Shown here: positions 50,049 through 62,245 of the stretch, piece by piece
Layout: every line of letters starts with the position of its first letter
Numbering within the stretch: position 1 is the stretch's first letter
Assembly (NCBI GenBank): GCA_023079485.1
Contig: CM041085.1
Coordinates: 31,109,121 to 31,173,120, forward strand
DNA from: Archilochus colubris
Taxonomy: Eukaryota; Chordata; Aves; Apodiformes; Trochilidae
DNA: 64,000 nt
Direction: 5' to 3'
Translations under genes and position numbers: made by a program
The notes under the pieces: model-generated
Told to the model about the DNA's origin: nothing
Databases searched by the model: none
Seen by the model: only the letters and a program-made list of their open reading frames with translations

Positions 50049-50905
50049 CTAATCCCCTTGTGGTAAAACACACAGCTTATTCTATCCATTTCGTGTCACT
50101 GTTTTCTACATTTCATTTTTTAGTTCAAAATTATGAAAGCTGCAAAAACTTTATGGGGTGGGGGCAACTCTTCAGTATTTCAATAAAGATTGTACATGAT
50201 TTTTTAAATAAATAAATAAAAGATTAAATCAGTTTATAGGTAGTTAAAGAATACCATTGAAAGTAGCATGCTGAACAATTTTACCAATTTAAATTCCCAG
50301 AAACCTGTATCCCTATTTATCTACTTTGAAGCAGCTTAATTCTTGAGGTAGATGAAACTAAGAAACTTTTTTAAAGCCATGGTTCCATTTATTTCCCAGA
50401 AGTATAACTAGATTGAATTAAGTTTCTCAGGGTTTCTTCATAAATTAATAGAATACGTGAAAAGCAAAATAGGGCCAGCAGGTTATTCCACAACTGTGTT
50501 TATACACAACATTTGGACCCCTTCCTATTCACAATACTGATACAACCTCAAATAAGTTTTCTTTCCCATCACCAAAAAATTTAAATCTTATTGCTATCAC
50601 CAAGTTGCTGCATGCCCTAAGGAGTCAGTTTTCCATAACATTGGTGGAAAGTTTATTTACAAACAAACAGAGAATACATGTTCATCCTTCCTTATGTACT
50701 TAGTTTTTTGTTTTGTTTTTAAAAACAAGAGCGAAAACAGGAGTAAATCATATCACTTTTGTATACAACTCTAATCCACAGCCATTTGAACAAAGTGTAG
50801 TAAACTGCTAAGCCTGGTGCTCAAATTGGACTTTAGGAGCCTGAAGATAATCCTTTGTAACAGATACTCCCCCTTAGTTTATTTACATTCACCATAAACA
50901 GCTCT

Positions 50906-50929
50906 GTCAATTTACTAGTCAATTTACTA
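50906..50929 (+). repeat. 12-bp perfect tandem duplication
   Basis: Gtcaatttacta occurs twice with no gap (50906-50917, 50918-50929). Confidence 0.85.
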
Positions 50930-52407
50930 GTAGTTGGTGATACACGAGTTAAACACTAACATGCATAAGTTACTCACAAGATGAACTACTGGAAAACGCA
51001 ATCCTCATGTGTGGTATTTAAGCTCCTTTAGTGAGTTTCTATGAAAGACAATACCAAGTAGCTATATAGAACTTTAATTCCTGCAAAATATTATCCAGCC
51101 TTTCCTAGTGGAATAAAAAAAACTACTCTACTATCCCCTCCTACTCTAGGGATAACTGCTTTTACTGAAGAATTTTTTCTCCTTGTTTAAAATTCATCAT
51201 AAAGTCTCATCCCTAAGAGATAAAACAAGTCCCAATAGAAACACACAAACAGTGAGTAATTTTGTGCTGTAAGAAATAAGGGAACTAAGAGGCATTTCTT
51301 ACACTGTTTAAATACATAATAATGCTCCTCATATCAAAGACAACAGGTTGGCTACCACCTTTCAGTTAATATGCTCAATAGACAAGCCAGCTTTATGCAG
51401 GTCTTATTTCTGCAAAAAGAGATGGTGAAAGTCAGGGAAGTGTCAGGTTATGTAGTATTTTCCACTGTGCCAGCCATCAGTATGTCACAACAACAATCTG
51501 TTCTACCAGAATGTTGCAAGGACTAGAGTTCTACAATTCATATCCTTTTTGAAGATTGCTACCAGTTTGTTTTTCCATTGAGACCAATTCAACAAAGTAA
51601 AAAGATACATTTAATATCCTTGTGAAATGTGCAACAGAAATTTGCTGTAGCAACTTATGCAAATTCAGTCTCTTTAATATGAAAGGTCCTTACCCACTTC
51701 TTTCCTGTTACTTAATATTACTAATTAATTTTAAAACTCTGTACAGCTGGAATTTTGTCTTTAATATGGCACTAAAACATGGATTCTGAAAAATATTATT
51801 AAAAGAGCATGAGCTAGCCAACTAAATCTCTATGAGCCTAGTCAGGGTCAAGAGCATTGAAAATTATACCAAAAATTTCAGTTTGCAAAAGATTTGTTTA
51901 CATCAAACATTCATGAGATGAAAATAGGTTCTTGCTTGATCATCAGCAGTTAAATATATTATTTTGGCCTCACATTTCCCATATGCCATTCAATAACAAC
52001 CTCTTTGTCATCATTATCCCCATCTGCTCAAGAAAGGTCAGGATTTATATGAACAAATTAATTCCAAGAAACATAATATTAGAAATTATTTAAATCAAAA
52101 GGTTGAACAAATTAATTTCCTTGTTACAGCTGCTGAGCATTAAGAGAGACTAAATCTATTTAAATCAGTGGACAGACTCCCTTCCCCTGCAATGGGCTTT
52201 ATAAAAGCTTCAAGAGTCCCCTGAAGCTCTTTACACGTTTTCCTGTACCCTGACACTAGGATTTTGAGTGCCTAATAGCAATTGAAAAATACGTATTGGT
52301 GCAAAAGTATCTGAAGTAGGTGAATCAGCATGGTGCATGTTGTATGGGTTTCACTTCTGAAGTTTGCAGCTACAGAGTTTTTCTTTTCCTTAGTGCCAAG
52401 ACTTGAA

Positions 52408-53149
52408 ACTTGGGTCACAACAACCCCAGGCAGCACTACAGGCTTGGGGAAGAGTGGCTGGAAAGCTGCCCAGAGGGAAAGGACCTGGGGGTGCTGCTTG
52501 ACACCTGGCTGAATATGAGCCAGCAGTGTGCCCAGGTGGCCAAGGCATCCAACAGCAGCCTGGCTTGGATCAGGAATAGTGTGTCCAGCAGGAGATGGGA
52601 AGGTATCAAAGCCCTGTACTGGGCACTGGTGAGACCTCCAGTACTGCATTCAGTTCTGGCCCCTCTCTCCAAGACAGAGATTTTGGTGCATCAGAGAAGG
52701 TCAATCAAGCTGGTGAAGGTCCAAGAGCACAAGGAGAGGCTGAGGGATCTGGCATTGTTTAGTCTGGAGAAAAGGAGGCTGAGGGGAGACCTTGTTGCTC
52801 TCTACAGCTACCTGAAAGGAGGCTGTGGAGAGGTGGGTGTTGGTCTCTTCTCCCTAGTAACAAGTGACAGAACAAAAGGAAATTACTCTAAATTATGACA
52901 GGGGAGGTCTGGATTGGATATTAGGGAAAAAATCGCTTCACTGAAAGGGTTGTTAGGCACTGGGGCAGGATTCTCAGGGTAGCTGAGTAACCAACCCTAT
53001 AGGTATTTAAAAGACTTGTAGATGGGACCCTTAGGGACGTTGTTCAGTGATGGACTTGGAAGTATGCTATCTTGATGGTAGGACTTGATGATCTTACAGG
53101 TCTTTTACACCCAAAAATTATTCTATGATTCATAATTCTAGGGTTCTAT
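52408..53149 (+). mobile_element. CR1 LINE, 0.74 kb, with broken ORF2
   Basis: Plus-strand CR1 starting in the ORF2 block after motif C (acaaccccaggcagcactac). A 162-codon open piece (52410-52898) holds [60 protein letters not shown] and [14 protein letters not shown], then stops early at 52896-52898, before the C-terminal 'FRLDIR...NRLP' block. The remaining coding region is decayed. The 3' UTR (tggtaggacttgatgatctt) ends in partly degraded octamers (attctatgattcataattct) at 53149. About 20 codons are missing around 52680 relative to the 48937 frame (the '[11 protein letters not shown]' block is shortened). Confidence 0.93.
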
Positions 53150-54114
53150 GACTTTAATTCTAACAAGAATCAACTTCATTGACTTCCACAGAAACTTAAT
53201 TAAGCATCAATTGTGAAAACTTTTCCTATAGTTAAACTGATACACCAGGAAATACAGTCCTACTTTACCACTAATGGAAAAATCTTGGAGGCCTACCCAG
53301 CTAGGTAGTAGACATTTATGACTTTTTGGTTTTTCAAAATCAGAGTGCACTATCAAGAAGAGATTAAACAGATCTTTTCATACAATTATAAACATACAAT
53401 CTTCAGAAGAGGTACAGGAGAGGAAGTCTAAAAAGTTGAGCAAGCAAAATGTTACATTGATGTTACACTGGAATCGCACATTACGGAATACAGTTAGGGC
53501 TTCATTAACACTCATGAAATATGTGATTTAACATGGTAGTACTCCATTTATAAAAGTTTATTTTTAAAATAGAGAGTATGTTAACAAAAAACTGTATGTT
53601 GTTGCAGAAAAAGAGACCTGTTTAGATTTTAGGCAAAGATGATCCACCTGCATTAAATTCTCTACCGTCTTTGCATACATCTAATATTAGGACCTCTTAT
53701 ACCTCTCTTATTAGGAACTGTCTCAATTCGTGGAGTTCAAACCCACATTGTTGATCTCCTGCCAAAACCAGATGTTGTTATGGGTGACTTACTACTAATA
53801 ATTTGAGACCTTCTCAACTGTTTCAATACCTCCATGTCAATATGGGTCATCTTTAATCAAAAGAATATTTTTCAGAAATTCACTGGTAGATAGAATAAAG
53901 GAATTGGCAGACATTAAAGAACACAGATGTTACAAGTGTAGAGAACAGCTGAAGAATGTGTATAAGCAAAAAATCTTCAATGAAGATAAAACATAAGAAG
54001 AGGAAAAAACATTACATAAAACATCATAGGAATGTATTGAAAAGCTTTCTGCTCGTCTCTTTGTTTCCTATATTATTACATATGCAAGGCTGTTTTGCAT
54101 ATGTACCACAGCTA

Positions 54115-54148
54115 CAAAAGACATTCAGTAACAAAAGACATTCAGTGC
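54115..54148 (+). repeat. 17-bp tandem duplication
   Basis: Acaaaagacattcagta at 54115-54131 is followed directly by acaaaagacattcagtg at 54132-54148, with one mismatch at the last base. Confidence 0.85.
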
Positions 54149-54362
54149 AAACAGTAAAATCTGCTTCAGGGTCTGGATTTACACAAGACATGTAATCACA
54201 AGTAGGTTATGTGCTACCATGGCTGCACATGATCCAGCAGCTTACAACTAGTTCTGACATACCAGCAGAGCCTACAGTCCCAAATTTCTGCACAGTGCAG
54301 AAGCATCCTAAGCAAGTTATTCACTTCACTCACACAGAGTATTTGCCTTCAGTGAAGAACTT

Positions 54363-54394
54363 AAAAGATCTTTACAAAAAAAAAGATCTTTACA
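54363..54394 (+). repeat. 14-bp close direct repeat
   Basis: Aaaagatctttaca occurs at 54363-54376 and 54381-54394, separated by four A bases. This is probably slippage on the A-run. Confidence 0.8.
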
Positions 54395-54966
54395 GAAAGA
54401 CCGTCATGGAAAATCCAATGTATGTGATTGCAATTTTCTAAGATCTAGCACAAAGCCTAAGCAAAGCCAATTTGCAAAGAACATGCAGAGGATATCACTG
54501 GAAGAGATGAGATCATAAACTTTTACCTTAAAATTTTCTTCCTCAAATGCAGCAAGAAAAATCTGAAGTCCCATTAATTATAATAAAGTATATATATTTT
54601 TTTTACTACCATAACAAAATACAATAAACAAATGTGGTTTTCCTCTAATTTTCTAATAAGAAAGAAAGAAAATACAAAAAGTCATCCTAGAGATCAAATA
54701 GAGGAAATCATAGCCTAAATGATGAAAGGTTTGCAAAATGATAAGAAAAATTATGAAACCATGTTAGGAGACAGTCCAGAACAAATCTGAATTAGGGTAG
54801 GTATCAGTTAAACAACAGGGGTACTAACCCACATGAGCCACAGAATTAGTAAGGCAAAACCTAGGTTTCTTATTAAAACAAGTATTTTTCAGTTGAAACT
54901 CAAATAATGAGCAGATTTAATTACCTCTCCTTTTTCTATTAGTAGCACAATTTAGTAACAGATTTA

Positions 54967-55252
54967 GGCAGCCACAGCTTCCCTGGGCAACCTCTGCCAG
55001 TGTCTCACCACCCTCACAGTAAAGAACTTCTTACTAATATCTGCTGTAAATCTCCCCTCTTTCAGTTTGAAGCTGATATCCCTTGTCCTATCAGTTCATG
55101 CCCTTGTGAAAAGTCAGCCACAGCTTCCCTGTAGGCTACTTCAGACACTGGAAGGCCACTCTAATTTCTCCCCAAAGCCTTCTCTTCTCTAGGCTTAAAA
55201 CCCCACTCCATCAGCCTGTCTTCACAGGAGATGTGCTCCAGCCCTCCAATCA
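54967..55252 (-). mobile_element. CR1 internal fragment lacking its 3' end
   Basis: Minus-strand CR1 beginning at ggcagccacagcttccctgg, that is, inside the ORF2 C-terminus with no terminal octamers or gggttggaaggg core. It continues through cagtgtctcaccaccctcac, tcagtttgaagctgatatcc and cttcacaggagatgtgctcc, and stops near tccaatcatt. Loss of the 3' terminus implies a later deletion or rearrangement, since CR1 insertion begins from that end. Confidence 0.85.
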
Positions 55253-57089
55253 TTAAGGAAATCTCAAAATAAAAGCTGATTTTCTATCAAAGCATAAAAA
55301 TATTTTATCATGAAAATATATTTTAAATAAAAATAAGCCAATGATTTCTCATAATTTTTTTCATGTTTTAATTTTAACTGAGAAAAAAATGGTGGAATTC
55401 AGATGAATTATACAAATTTTTATTTTTGAGAACAATGTGCTTTTTTTCAATTTCATCCCTCTCTAAATGTACTAGCAAGCTAAATTGATTTACAGTACAA
55501 TGTGATTTTAAATCATGTACAGAATCAAAGCATTTCATACTACATACAATTTCAACACACATGCAGTTAACCCAGAAAAACATACTTCAAGAAGCTGATC
55601 CTTACAAAAGTTGCTCCTATTGCAGAGTTAGAAAATAAATATTAAGTACTCCCAAAATTCAGTAGTCCCTTAGTAGTGAAGCACAGTCAGCTCAGTTTGC
55701 ATATTGAGGAAAAGGAAATTGTCAGCAGTTGTTAATGTCAACAATTGAATTAAAAGGAGTTCCTATTGTTATTATCAACATTTTACTTCACCTCTACTGC
55801 AGTGATATTTAAAGAAAGCAATCTGTTGAAAATGAGGAATAGCTTGAGGTTCCAAAATAATTTGATCAAAATAAATACACCAACACAGAGCACAAAAGCC
55901 TTCAACATGCAGCAGAAAACACCTTGGATTTAATTATTTTGATTATCACAGAATTATAGGTATTTATAAAACACTTCTTTACCTGTTCATGGGCTGTATG
56001 GGAGTTCCCAAACTCTTTTCTTTCCCAGCATTTCTTGCAGTACTACCATCTCTTGTGCCCTTAGAGGCAGGGCAGGATGGATGTAGCAGCTGAGACACTC
56101 AGCAGGATGGACACATCTCACCCACCTGGGTTGTTTCTCTACTCCTGCAGAGGCTGAGTTTTCAATAGGAACACGTGCCTCCTTTCACTTATATGAATCA
56201 TGTATTTCCACTTCAGATCCATACCCTTCTGGCACTACTGTTTTTATATTATAGTAGGGGGGTGTTCAAAGAGAAACAAGGGTCCATAGATAAAGAAGAG
56301 TAAGAAAATTCAAGGAAAAAGGATGTGGTGCCTGAATTTTTAATGGAGGAACTTGAGAAAACACTGAAAAAGGAAAACTCTCATCCTCTTGTTCTTCTCC
56401 TTCTTCCAAAACTTTGTTCATAATTACTGAATGTAAACTGGACCAGCTGATGTACATGTTGCCTCTCACTACTGCTTTATGTCCTCTTCAGGAGGGGATG
56501 AACTGGGAGGCACACTCACATATATGTGCACAGTACACAGGTTTATCTGTCACTTGCCAAGACAAACAAACAAACTCCACCCTAGATTCCTGTGACTTCT
56601 GTGAGGGGAAGCAGGAAATACATGCTATGACCCAGAAGCACAGCTGAGGCAACAACCTTTCTCCTAAGTGGGACGAGGAGCCAAATGCACATAGGTACCC
56701 AGGAACAAACATCCACATCTGTGAACCTTCAGGCATAGTGTGCTGGCCGTCAGCCAACACCATGAAATGCTTCTGCCACACCTTCCCTCTTGATTGATGT
56801 TATCATTGCTACTGAAGCTATTTAATTCATTTTACCTTTGAAGATCAGACAAAATTAATTGCCAACAGCTGAGCCTCTCTCTCTCACACACATAGACACC
56901 CCAGTCTTAGTGTCTGGCTCCCAAAGAAGTGGGTGTCCAGTTGAACACCAGGGATGTACCATTGTGGTGACCCTAAACATGAGTTACCCCTCAAAGCAGT
57001 GCTGGGAAATAAACCCTGTCTTCTGTATTCAGAGGAATAAAGGCCATCAGAGCCACCCAGGTCTGGCCTGCACCAAAAGAAGTACAGAC
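55253..57089. other. AT-rich then mixed-composition sequence
   Basis: 1.8 kb with no recognised gene. From about 56450 to 57090 it is less AT-rich and contains several overlapping frames of 77-97 codons on both strands. None resembles a known protein. Confidence 0.5.
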
Positions 57090-57647
57090 AGCAGTCAAGG
57101 GAGGTGATTCTCCCCATCTACTCTGCTCTTATGAGACCCCATCTGGAATACTGTGTCCAGTTCTGGAGTCCCCAACATAAGGACATGGAGCTCCTTGAGC
57201 ATGTCCAGAGGAGAGCCACTAAAATGATCAGAGGGCTGGAGCACCTCCCCTGTGAAGACAGGCTAAATAAGCTGGGGTTTTCTGCCTGGAGAAGAGGAGG
57301 CTCTGAGATGACCTTATAGCAGCTTTCCAATACCCAAAAGAAAGCTGGGGCAGGGCTATTTGCATGGATGTGTAGTGAGAGGACAAAGGGAAGTGGTTTA
57401 AAACTTGAAGAGGGGAGATTTCGATCAGACATTAGGAAGAAATTCTTTCCTGTGAGGGTGGTGAGACACTGGCCCAGGTTGCCCAAGGAAGTTGTGGCTT
57501 CCCCCTACCTGGAAGTGTTCAGGGCCAGGTTGGATGGGGCTTTGAGCAATCTGGTCTGGTGGGAGGTGTCCCTGCCCATGCAGGGGGGTTGGAACCAGAT
57601 GATCTTGAAGGTCTCTTCCAACTGTAGCCATTCCATGATTCTACTCA
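57090..57647 (+). mobile_element. CR1 LINE 3' portion, 0.56 kb
   Basis: Plus-strand CR1 beginning at cagtcaagggaggtgattct (ORF2). Frame 57104-57319 reads [20 protein letters not shown] and [20 protein letters not shown], then ends by frameshift and stop. The C-terminal part reopens in frame 57368-57784 with FRSDIRKKFFPVRVVRHWPR and LPKEVVASPYLEVFRARLDG. The 3' UTR (ccctgcccatgcaggggggt, gatgatcttgaaggtctctt) ends in ccattccatgattctactc. One frameshift separates the two open parts. It is the same subfamily as 9981 and 16851, in the opposite orientation. Confidence 0.93.
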
Positions 57648-57686
57648 ATATTTTAATACCTTTTCAAAACATTTTTTCTATTAACA

Positions 57687-57707
57687 GTGTGTGTGTGGGG
57701 GGGGGGG
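57687..57707 (+). repeat. (GT)n followed by G11
   Basis: Five GT units run directly into eleven G residues. It is a long G-run and unstable simple sequence. Confidence 0.85.
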
Positions 57708-58482
57708 AATGTAACACCTCCATGCATATAAAAAAGGATAAAGAAAAGGAACTACTTTTAATTTTTAGTATTGCTCTTTTTTGATAAAAAATTACCATCC
57801 TCCCATTTTCAGATTACATCAAAATACGAATTGAAAAAAATCATCTTGAGACTACAAAAAAATAAAAAGGAACCTACTGACAAGTTTCAAGGACAGACAA
57901 ACTGTTTTCTGAATTTGTTGGGCTTTGAAATCTTTAAGAAATAGGAAGCAGTTGCTGAAAGAAAGCAACAAATGCTTCTTTAGCACAAATTAAGAACTTT
58001 CTTTGAATCTTGTGCCCTAAGTACCCATTGCTGATAGAAAAGAAGCAATCCCTCTTTCTCATTTGTATTTGTGCCCGAAATAAAGGTGAATTTAAGGGGG
58101 CAGTGTATTGAACTTACTAAATACTAATAGGTTAATTCACACTACATGAATGTAACAGGCACTGTGTTATGGGCTTATTATGGTTTAACTCCTCTGTCCA
58201 TGCAGCAATCTTACCAGGCTGCTGAGTGATAAACTGATCCATTGAAGTACAACTCAGGCAACTTTACTCAGCCAACAGCACCCCTGACACCCTTTGCTTT
58301 TCCAGAAATCTATCAGAGGTAGTTAATCCTTTGATGACATTTGACTTTGAGAAGAACATTGCCCTATCTTAAATTCAGTATTCTGTTTTTTGCACCCAAT
58401 CCTGTAGCAAAATTGCCTGAAGGCTTCTCAGAAATACAGGCCAGTGAACAATGTCAAAGGGAGAAGTGTGTGGGCAGAAGCA

Positions 58483-58550
58483 CAGGGAGACAGACAGGAA
58501 AGGAAAGGAGAAGGAGACAGGAAAGATAAGGAGAAGAGGAGGAGGGGGAG
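58483..58550 (+). repeat. Purine-rich tract
   Basis: About 68 bases of gga/aggag units with only scattered pyrimidines (agacagacagg, aggaggaggggg). Confidence 0.75.
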
Positions 58551-59559
58551 CCTGACATAGAGCCCTAAATAACCAGCCTTACTGCTCCTTGGTTGCCAAA
58601 ATAGCCAGGTGAACCTGGTCAGCTGCAGCTACAAAACCTTCCTCCAGCAATATCTCTGCCCACTCAGGTAGTCCCTCCCTTGTGGGCAGGTGGGTGGGAG
58701 GCTGTGGAAGCAACTACAGCAGCTGCCCAGGCTCTGCAGGGCTCTGGTAGTGGCAAAACAAGCAGTGTGACTCACTTTTGCCCTTGCAGGTCTGCTCTGA
58801 AATCTATGGTTAAACTCTACCTAAAGGGTAGGAAAGGCCTGACAATTAAACTCTCAGGAAAACTGAGGGGAAATGAGAAACAATTAAGTCATCCCTAATG
58901 TGACTGTATTTTTTTTTAAGGGTGACTTTATGGGTTAAAGTCAGGAATAGAGTTCAGGCAGGCTACAGTGACTGGGATGTAAACTCAGTGCTGCTTCTGA
59001 CTCATTTATTCATAATGTTACTCTGCAGACCAGCAGGCTGCCCAGCATTATGAATTAACTGTACAGAGTTCAGAAATACTGCCTTTGAAATCTTAATTAA
59101 CATAGTAGTAGTAGGCTTTTCCTTCAATACTACCATAGTTTATATGCCAGACAGGCCAAGGAGCTAAATGAAGAGCACAATGTGTGCATCTCAGCAAGCA
59201 CAGTCAGGTGATGTAACTCTGTCCCTATACCCTGTTTCCTTTCCTTGAAGTATATTTCTTACCTTAAAAGAAACCCCTCATTCTACCATGTTCCGAATCT
59301 TTGGGTGATTTGTCCCCAGAACATGACTGAAAATCCTAAATATCCAAAAGTTGTGTTTTATTTCAAATAAAGGTATGGCCTGGATTAAATTTATCTTCCC
59401 TTTTTTCTACCTTTTGGGGAAAATTTTCTAACTCTTCTCTGCATATATGAGAAACAGGAGGTCATCTTAAATAAAAGAGGAGCATTATGTAATCACATGA
59501 CTCTACCTTTTTTTTTAATTCATAAAGCACACACTCTTTGTGTCTGCCATTCACCAGAG

Positions 59560-59850
59560 ATCCTATCCCCCTTCCTGCCCCTCCCTCACACAGAATCCCA
59601 TCTCAGTCTTGTTTCCCAAATTGCACTCCTCAGCCTCCCTTTCATGTGCTTTCCTCTTTCTCACCTTTCCAATATTGTCTCTCTGTTTCCTTCCAACCTG
59701 TGCTGTTGCTCAGTTTTGCTCCAGAATCAGCATCCTGGAGAACTGACTGTTGTTCCCTCATTGCACATTTCTCCTGCCCTGACCTACCCCATTCTTCCCT
59801 GATCCATCCTGTCCCCTCAGCAAGGCAGACAACCCAGACCCCTTGTGTAC
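59560..59850 (+). repeat. C/T-rich low-complexity block
   Basis: A strongly pyrimidine-biased block (ccccttcctgcccctccctc near 59570) where TAA/TAG/TGA are scarce. All three plus frames therefore stay open for long stretches, including a 157-codon frame (59538-60011). I do not regard these as genes. Confidence 0.55.
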
Positions 59851-60979
59851 CTGTGAAGCTCACCAGAATCTCTGTCTTCTCATTTCTTAACCACTCAGAC
59901 TGCAAGTCAGGGCTTGCTTGCTGTCACATTTGGGTTAATGTCCCAGAGGAGAGGGCATTTCAAGGCAGATTCCAAAGCACTGCAGCTGAGTGCTTTCCTG
60001 GATTTCACTAGGAACAAGGAATTCCTCTTGCATGGGAGAGATATCCTTTGTGGGGAGAAAGCACAAAACATTGTCTGCTTGAAAATCTAGTAAGTGTGTG
60101 GTACTGTCTAGTATAAGAGCCTTGATAGGATTAGAGATTAATTTTAATTTGCTTAAATATTTTTTTTATTAACTTAAATTTAATTTTATCAAAGGATTTC
60201 ATTTTAATCAGTGATTCAGTTAGATTGTGCATCAGCAGGGATGTCCAAACTAAAGCTGGCACCCAGGCCTCAGCAACATGAAGGATGAGTTTTCTCCACC
60301 ATGATCAAAAAAGGATAGAAGGGTGACAGAGGGACCAGGAAAAGGAAAAAGGTTTTAAAGGATTAAAAGAATTCTGTTTACTTTTGATCTAATGATCAAG
60401 TATCTGTGAGAAATGTGCCAGGATTTTAGCTTAAGTGGAAAGGAGAAAGAGCTGAAATTAGAAAAAAAAAAAAAATCAGAGCTTGTTCTGCACTCCTCCT
60501 CTTCCTTCCACTACTCCCGGGAGCACTAGAAAATAGTGACAAAGAGGAAAGAATTAATTGTGTGGAGAGGAAAGCGCAAAGAAGTGCTAAAAAACATTGA
60601 AGACTTCTTGCCAGATTTAAGGACGGGGATTTGTTTACTTTCCAAATGTAACTGAAGATTATAAAATAGAGAACTAGGAAAAAAAGAACAGCATAGGAGA
60701 AAAAGTGCAATGATGTGCTTGCCTCAGTGGAAACAACAAAGAATTTTCACATCCATAAGTCACCGAGGATGATGTTGAACAACAACTATCAGAGATAAGC
60801 ACTTGATAGATTGTACCCTAGGGCGCTGTTTGGGCCAGTCAAAGCAGTCTTTGGCTTGCTAATGTAGCAGCAGAGAGGTTCCAAAAAACACTTGGCACTT
60901 CTTGGCATGTGTCAGAAAATTTCCACAGTGATCTGTGCACATTGCAATGACCTGATTATACCTATTCATCAGAGATGGG

Positions 60980-62245
60980 GAATCATAAAATCATTTTCAT
61001 TGGAAACAACCTTTAAGATCATCAAGCTGAACCATAAGCTAGCACATTCCCAAGGGCCCCAAAACTGAACACAGTATTAAAGGTGCAGCCTCCCCACTGC
61101 TGAGTACAGGGGAACGCTCACTTCCCATCTCCTGCTGGCTGCACTGTTCCTGATACAACAAGGATGCTGCTGGCCTCTGGGCACACTGCTGGCTCATATT
61201 CAGATGGCTGTTGACCAGCATTCCCAGGTCCTTTTCCTCTGGGCAGCTTTCCAGACACTCTTCCCCAAGCCTGTAGCATTGCATGGGGTTGTTGTGACCC
61301 AAGTGCTGGACCCACCACTTGGTGTTGTTGAACCTCATGCAATTGGCCTCAAGCCCATTGATCCAGCCTGTCCAGGTCTCTCTGCAGACCCTGCCAACCC
61401 TCAGGCATTCCAACACTCCCACCCAACTTGGAATCATCTGCAAACTTACTGGAGGAGCATTCAATCCCCTCATCCACTTCATTGGTAAAGATGATAAAGG
61501 TATGAAAGAGAACTGGCCCCAACACTGAGCCCTGGGAAACACCATTTGTAACTGGGTGCCAGCTGGATTTAATTCCATTCATCACAACTCTCTGGACCTG
61601 TCCAGCCAGCAAGTGTTTTACCCAGCAAAGCATACACCCATTTAAGCATGAGTATCTAGTTTCTCCAGGAGAATTCTGTAGGAAACTGTTTCAAAAGCTT
61701 TACTAAATTCTAGATAGACAGCATCCACAGCCTTTCCCTCATCCACCTTATCACAGAAGCACATCAGGTTAGCCAAGGAGAAACTGCCTTTCATGAACCC
61801 ATGCTGAGCAGGTCTGATTGCCTGGTTATCCTACAAGCATTGCATGAGGGCACTCAAGATGATTTGCTCTGTAACTTCCCCAGAACCAAGGTCAGACTGA
61901 CAGGCCTGTGGTTTCCTTAATGGCCCTTCATATAGATGGGTGTCACATTTGCTAACCTCCAGTTAACTGGGACCTCCCTGGTTAGCTGAGACTGCCAACA
62001 GATGACAAAAAGTGGCTTGTTCAGCACTTTTCCCAGCTCCCTCTGTACCCCTGGGTGGAATCTGGTCCCATATACTTGTCTATGTCTAAGTGGTGCAGTA
62101 AGCCTCTAACTTAATCAATAATCCTTGGATTATTTGGGCTCCATTCTACTCCCATCCCTGTCTTCTAGCTCAGGGGAGTGGGTGCCTGGAGAGCAAATGG
62201 TCTTACTACTAAAGACTGATGCAAAGAAAGCATTAAGTAAAATCT
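60980..62245 (-). mobile_element. CR1 LINE, 1.27 kb, longest younger copy, internally deleted
   Basis: Minus-strand CR1. The 3' terminus (aatcataaaatcattttcat, 60980-61047) joins directly, near 61048, to internal ORF2 sequence, skipping the 3' UTR bulk and C-terminal coding block seen in other copies. Going 5' along the element: [17 protein letters not shown]; motif C FADD at 61433-61444; motif [12 protein letters not shown] just upstream of it; motif A region near 61690-61724 read as [12 protein letters not shown], where both expected Asp are Glu; GFMKGSFSLANLMCFCDKVD; VNWRLANVTPIY with RPVSLT; and finally LNAFFASVFSSKT near 62210-62245. Motifs B and C share one 94-codon open frame (61349-61633), but neighbouring blocks are in other frames or carry stops. 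Not functional. Confidence 0.92.

Larger units (their letters stand above)
49924..52407. other. AT-rich sequence with one 31-bp CR1 relic
   Basis: 2.5 kb with no gene recognised. It holds the tiny CR1 end at 50018-50048 and a 12-bp tandem duplication at 50906-50929. Confidence 0.6.
53150..54966. other. AT-rich sequence with short duplications
   Basis: 1.8 kb without a recognised gene. It contains a 17-bp tandem duplication (54115-54148) and a 14-bp close direct repeat (54363-54394). Frames of 79 and 76 codons over these repeats resemble nothing known. Confidence 0.6.
57648..60979. other. Unique sequence with simple repeats and a pyrimidine-rich block
   Basis: 3.3 kb holding a GT/G run (57687-57707), a purine tract (58483-58550), a C/T-rich block (about 59560-59850) and an A-run (60461-60475). 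No recognised gene. Confidence 0.55.

Noticed and set aside
55934..55975. atcacagaattata resembling a CR1 3' terminus
   Set aside because: No gggttggaaggg core or further CR1 sequence follows. The match is too short to support.
59538..60011. 157-codon open frame, longest outside CR1
   Set aside because: It lies in a C/T-rich block where all plus frames stay open. The peptide is P/S/C/F-rich without a domain, no Kozak-like or splice context stands out, and overlapping frames of similar length exist.
60426..60710. 94-codon hydrophobic minus-strand frame
   Set aside because: Apparent membrane segments come from A/T-rich codons (F, L, I, S). No supporting signals.
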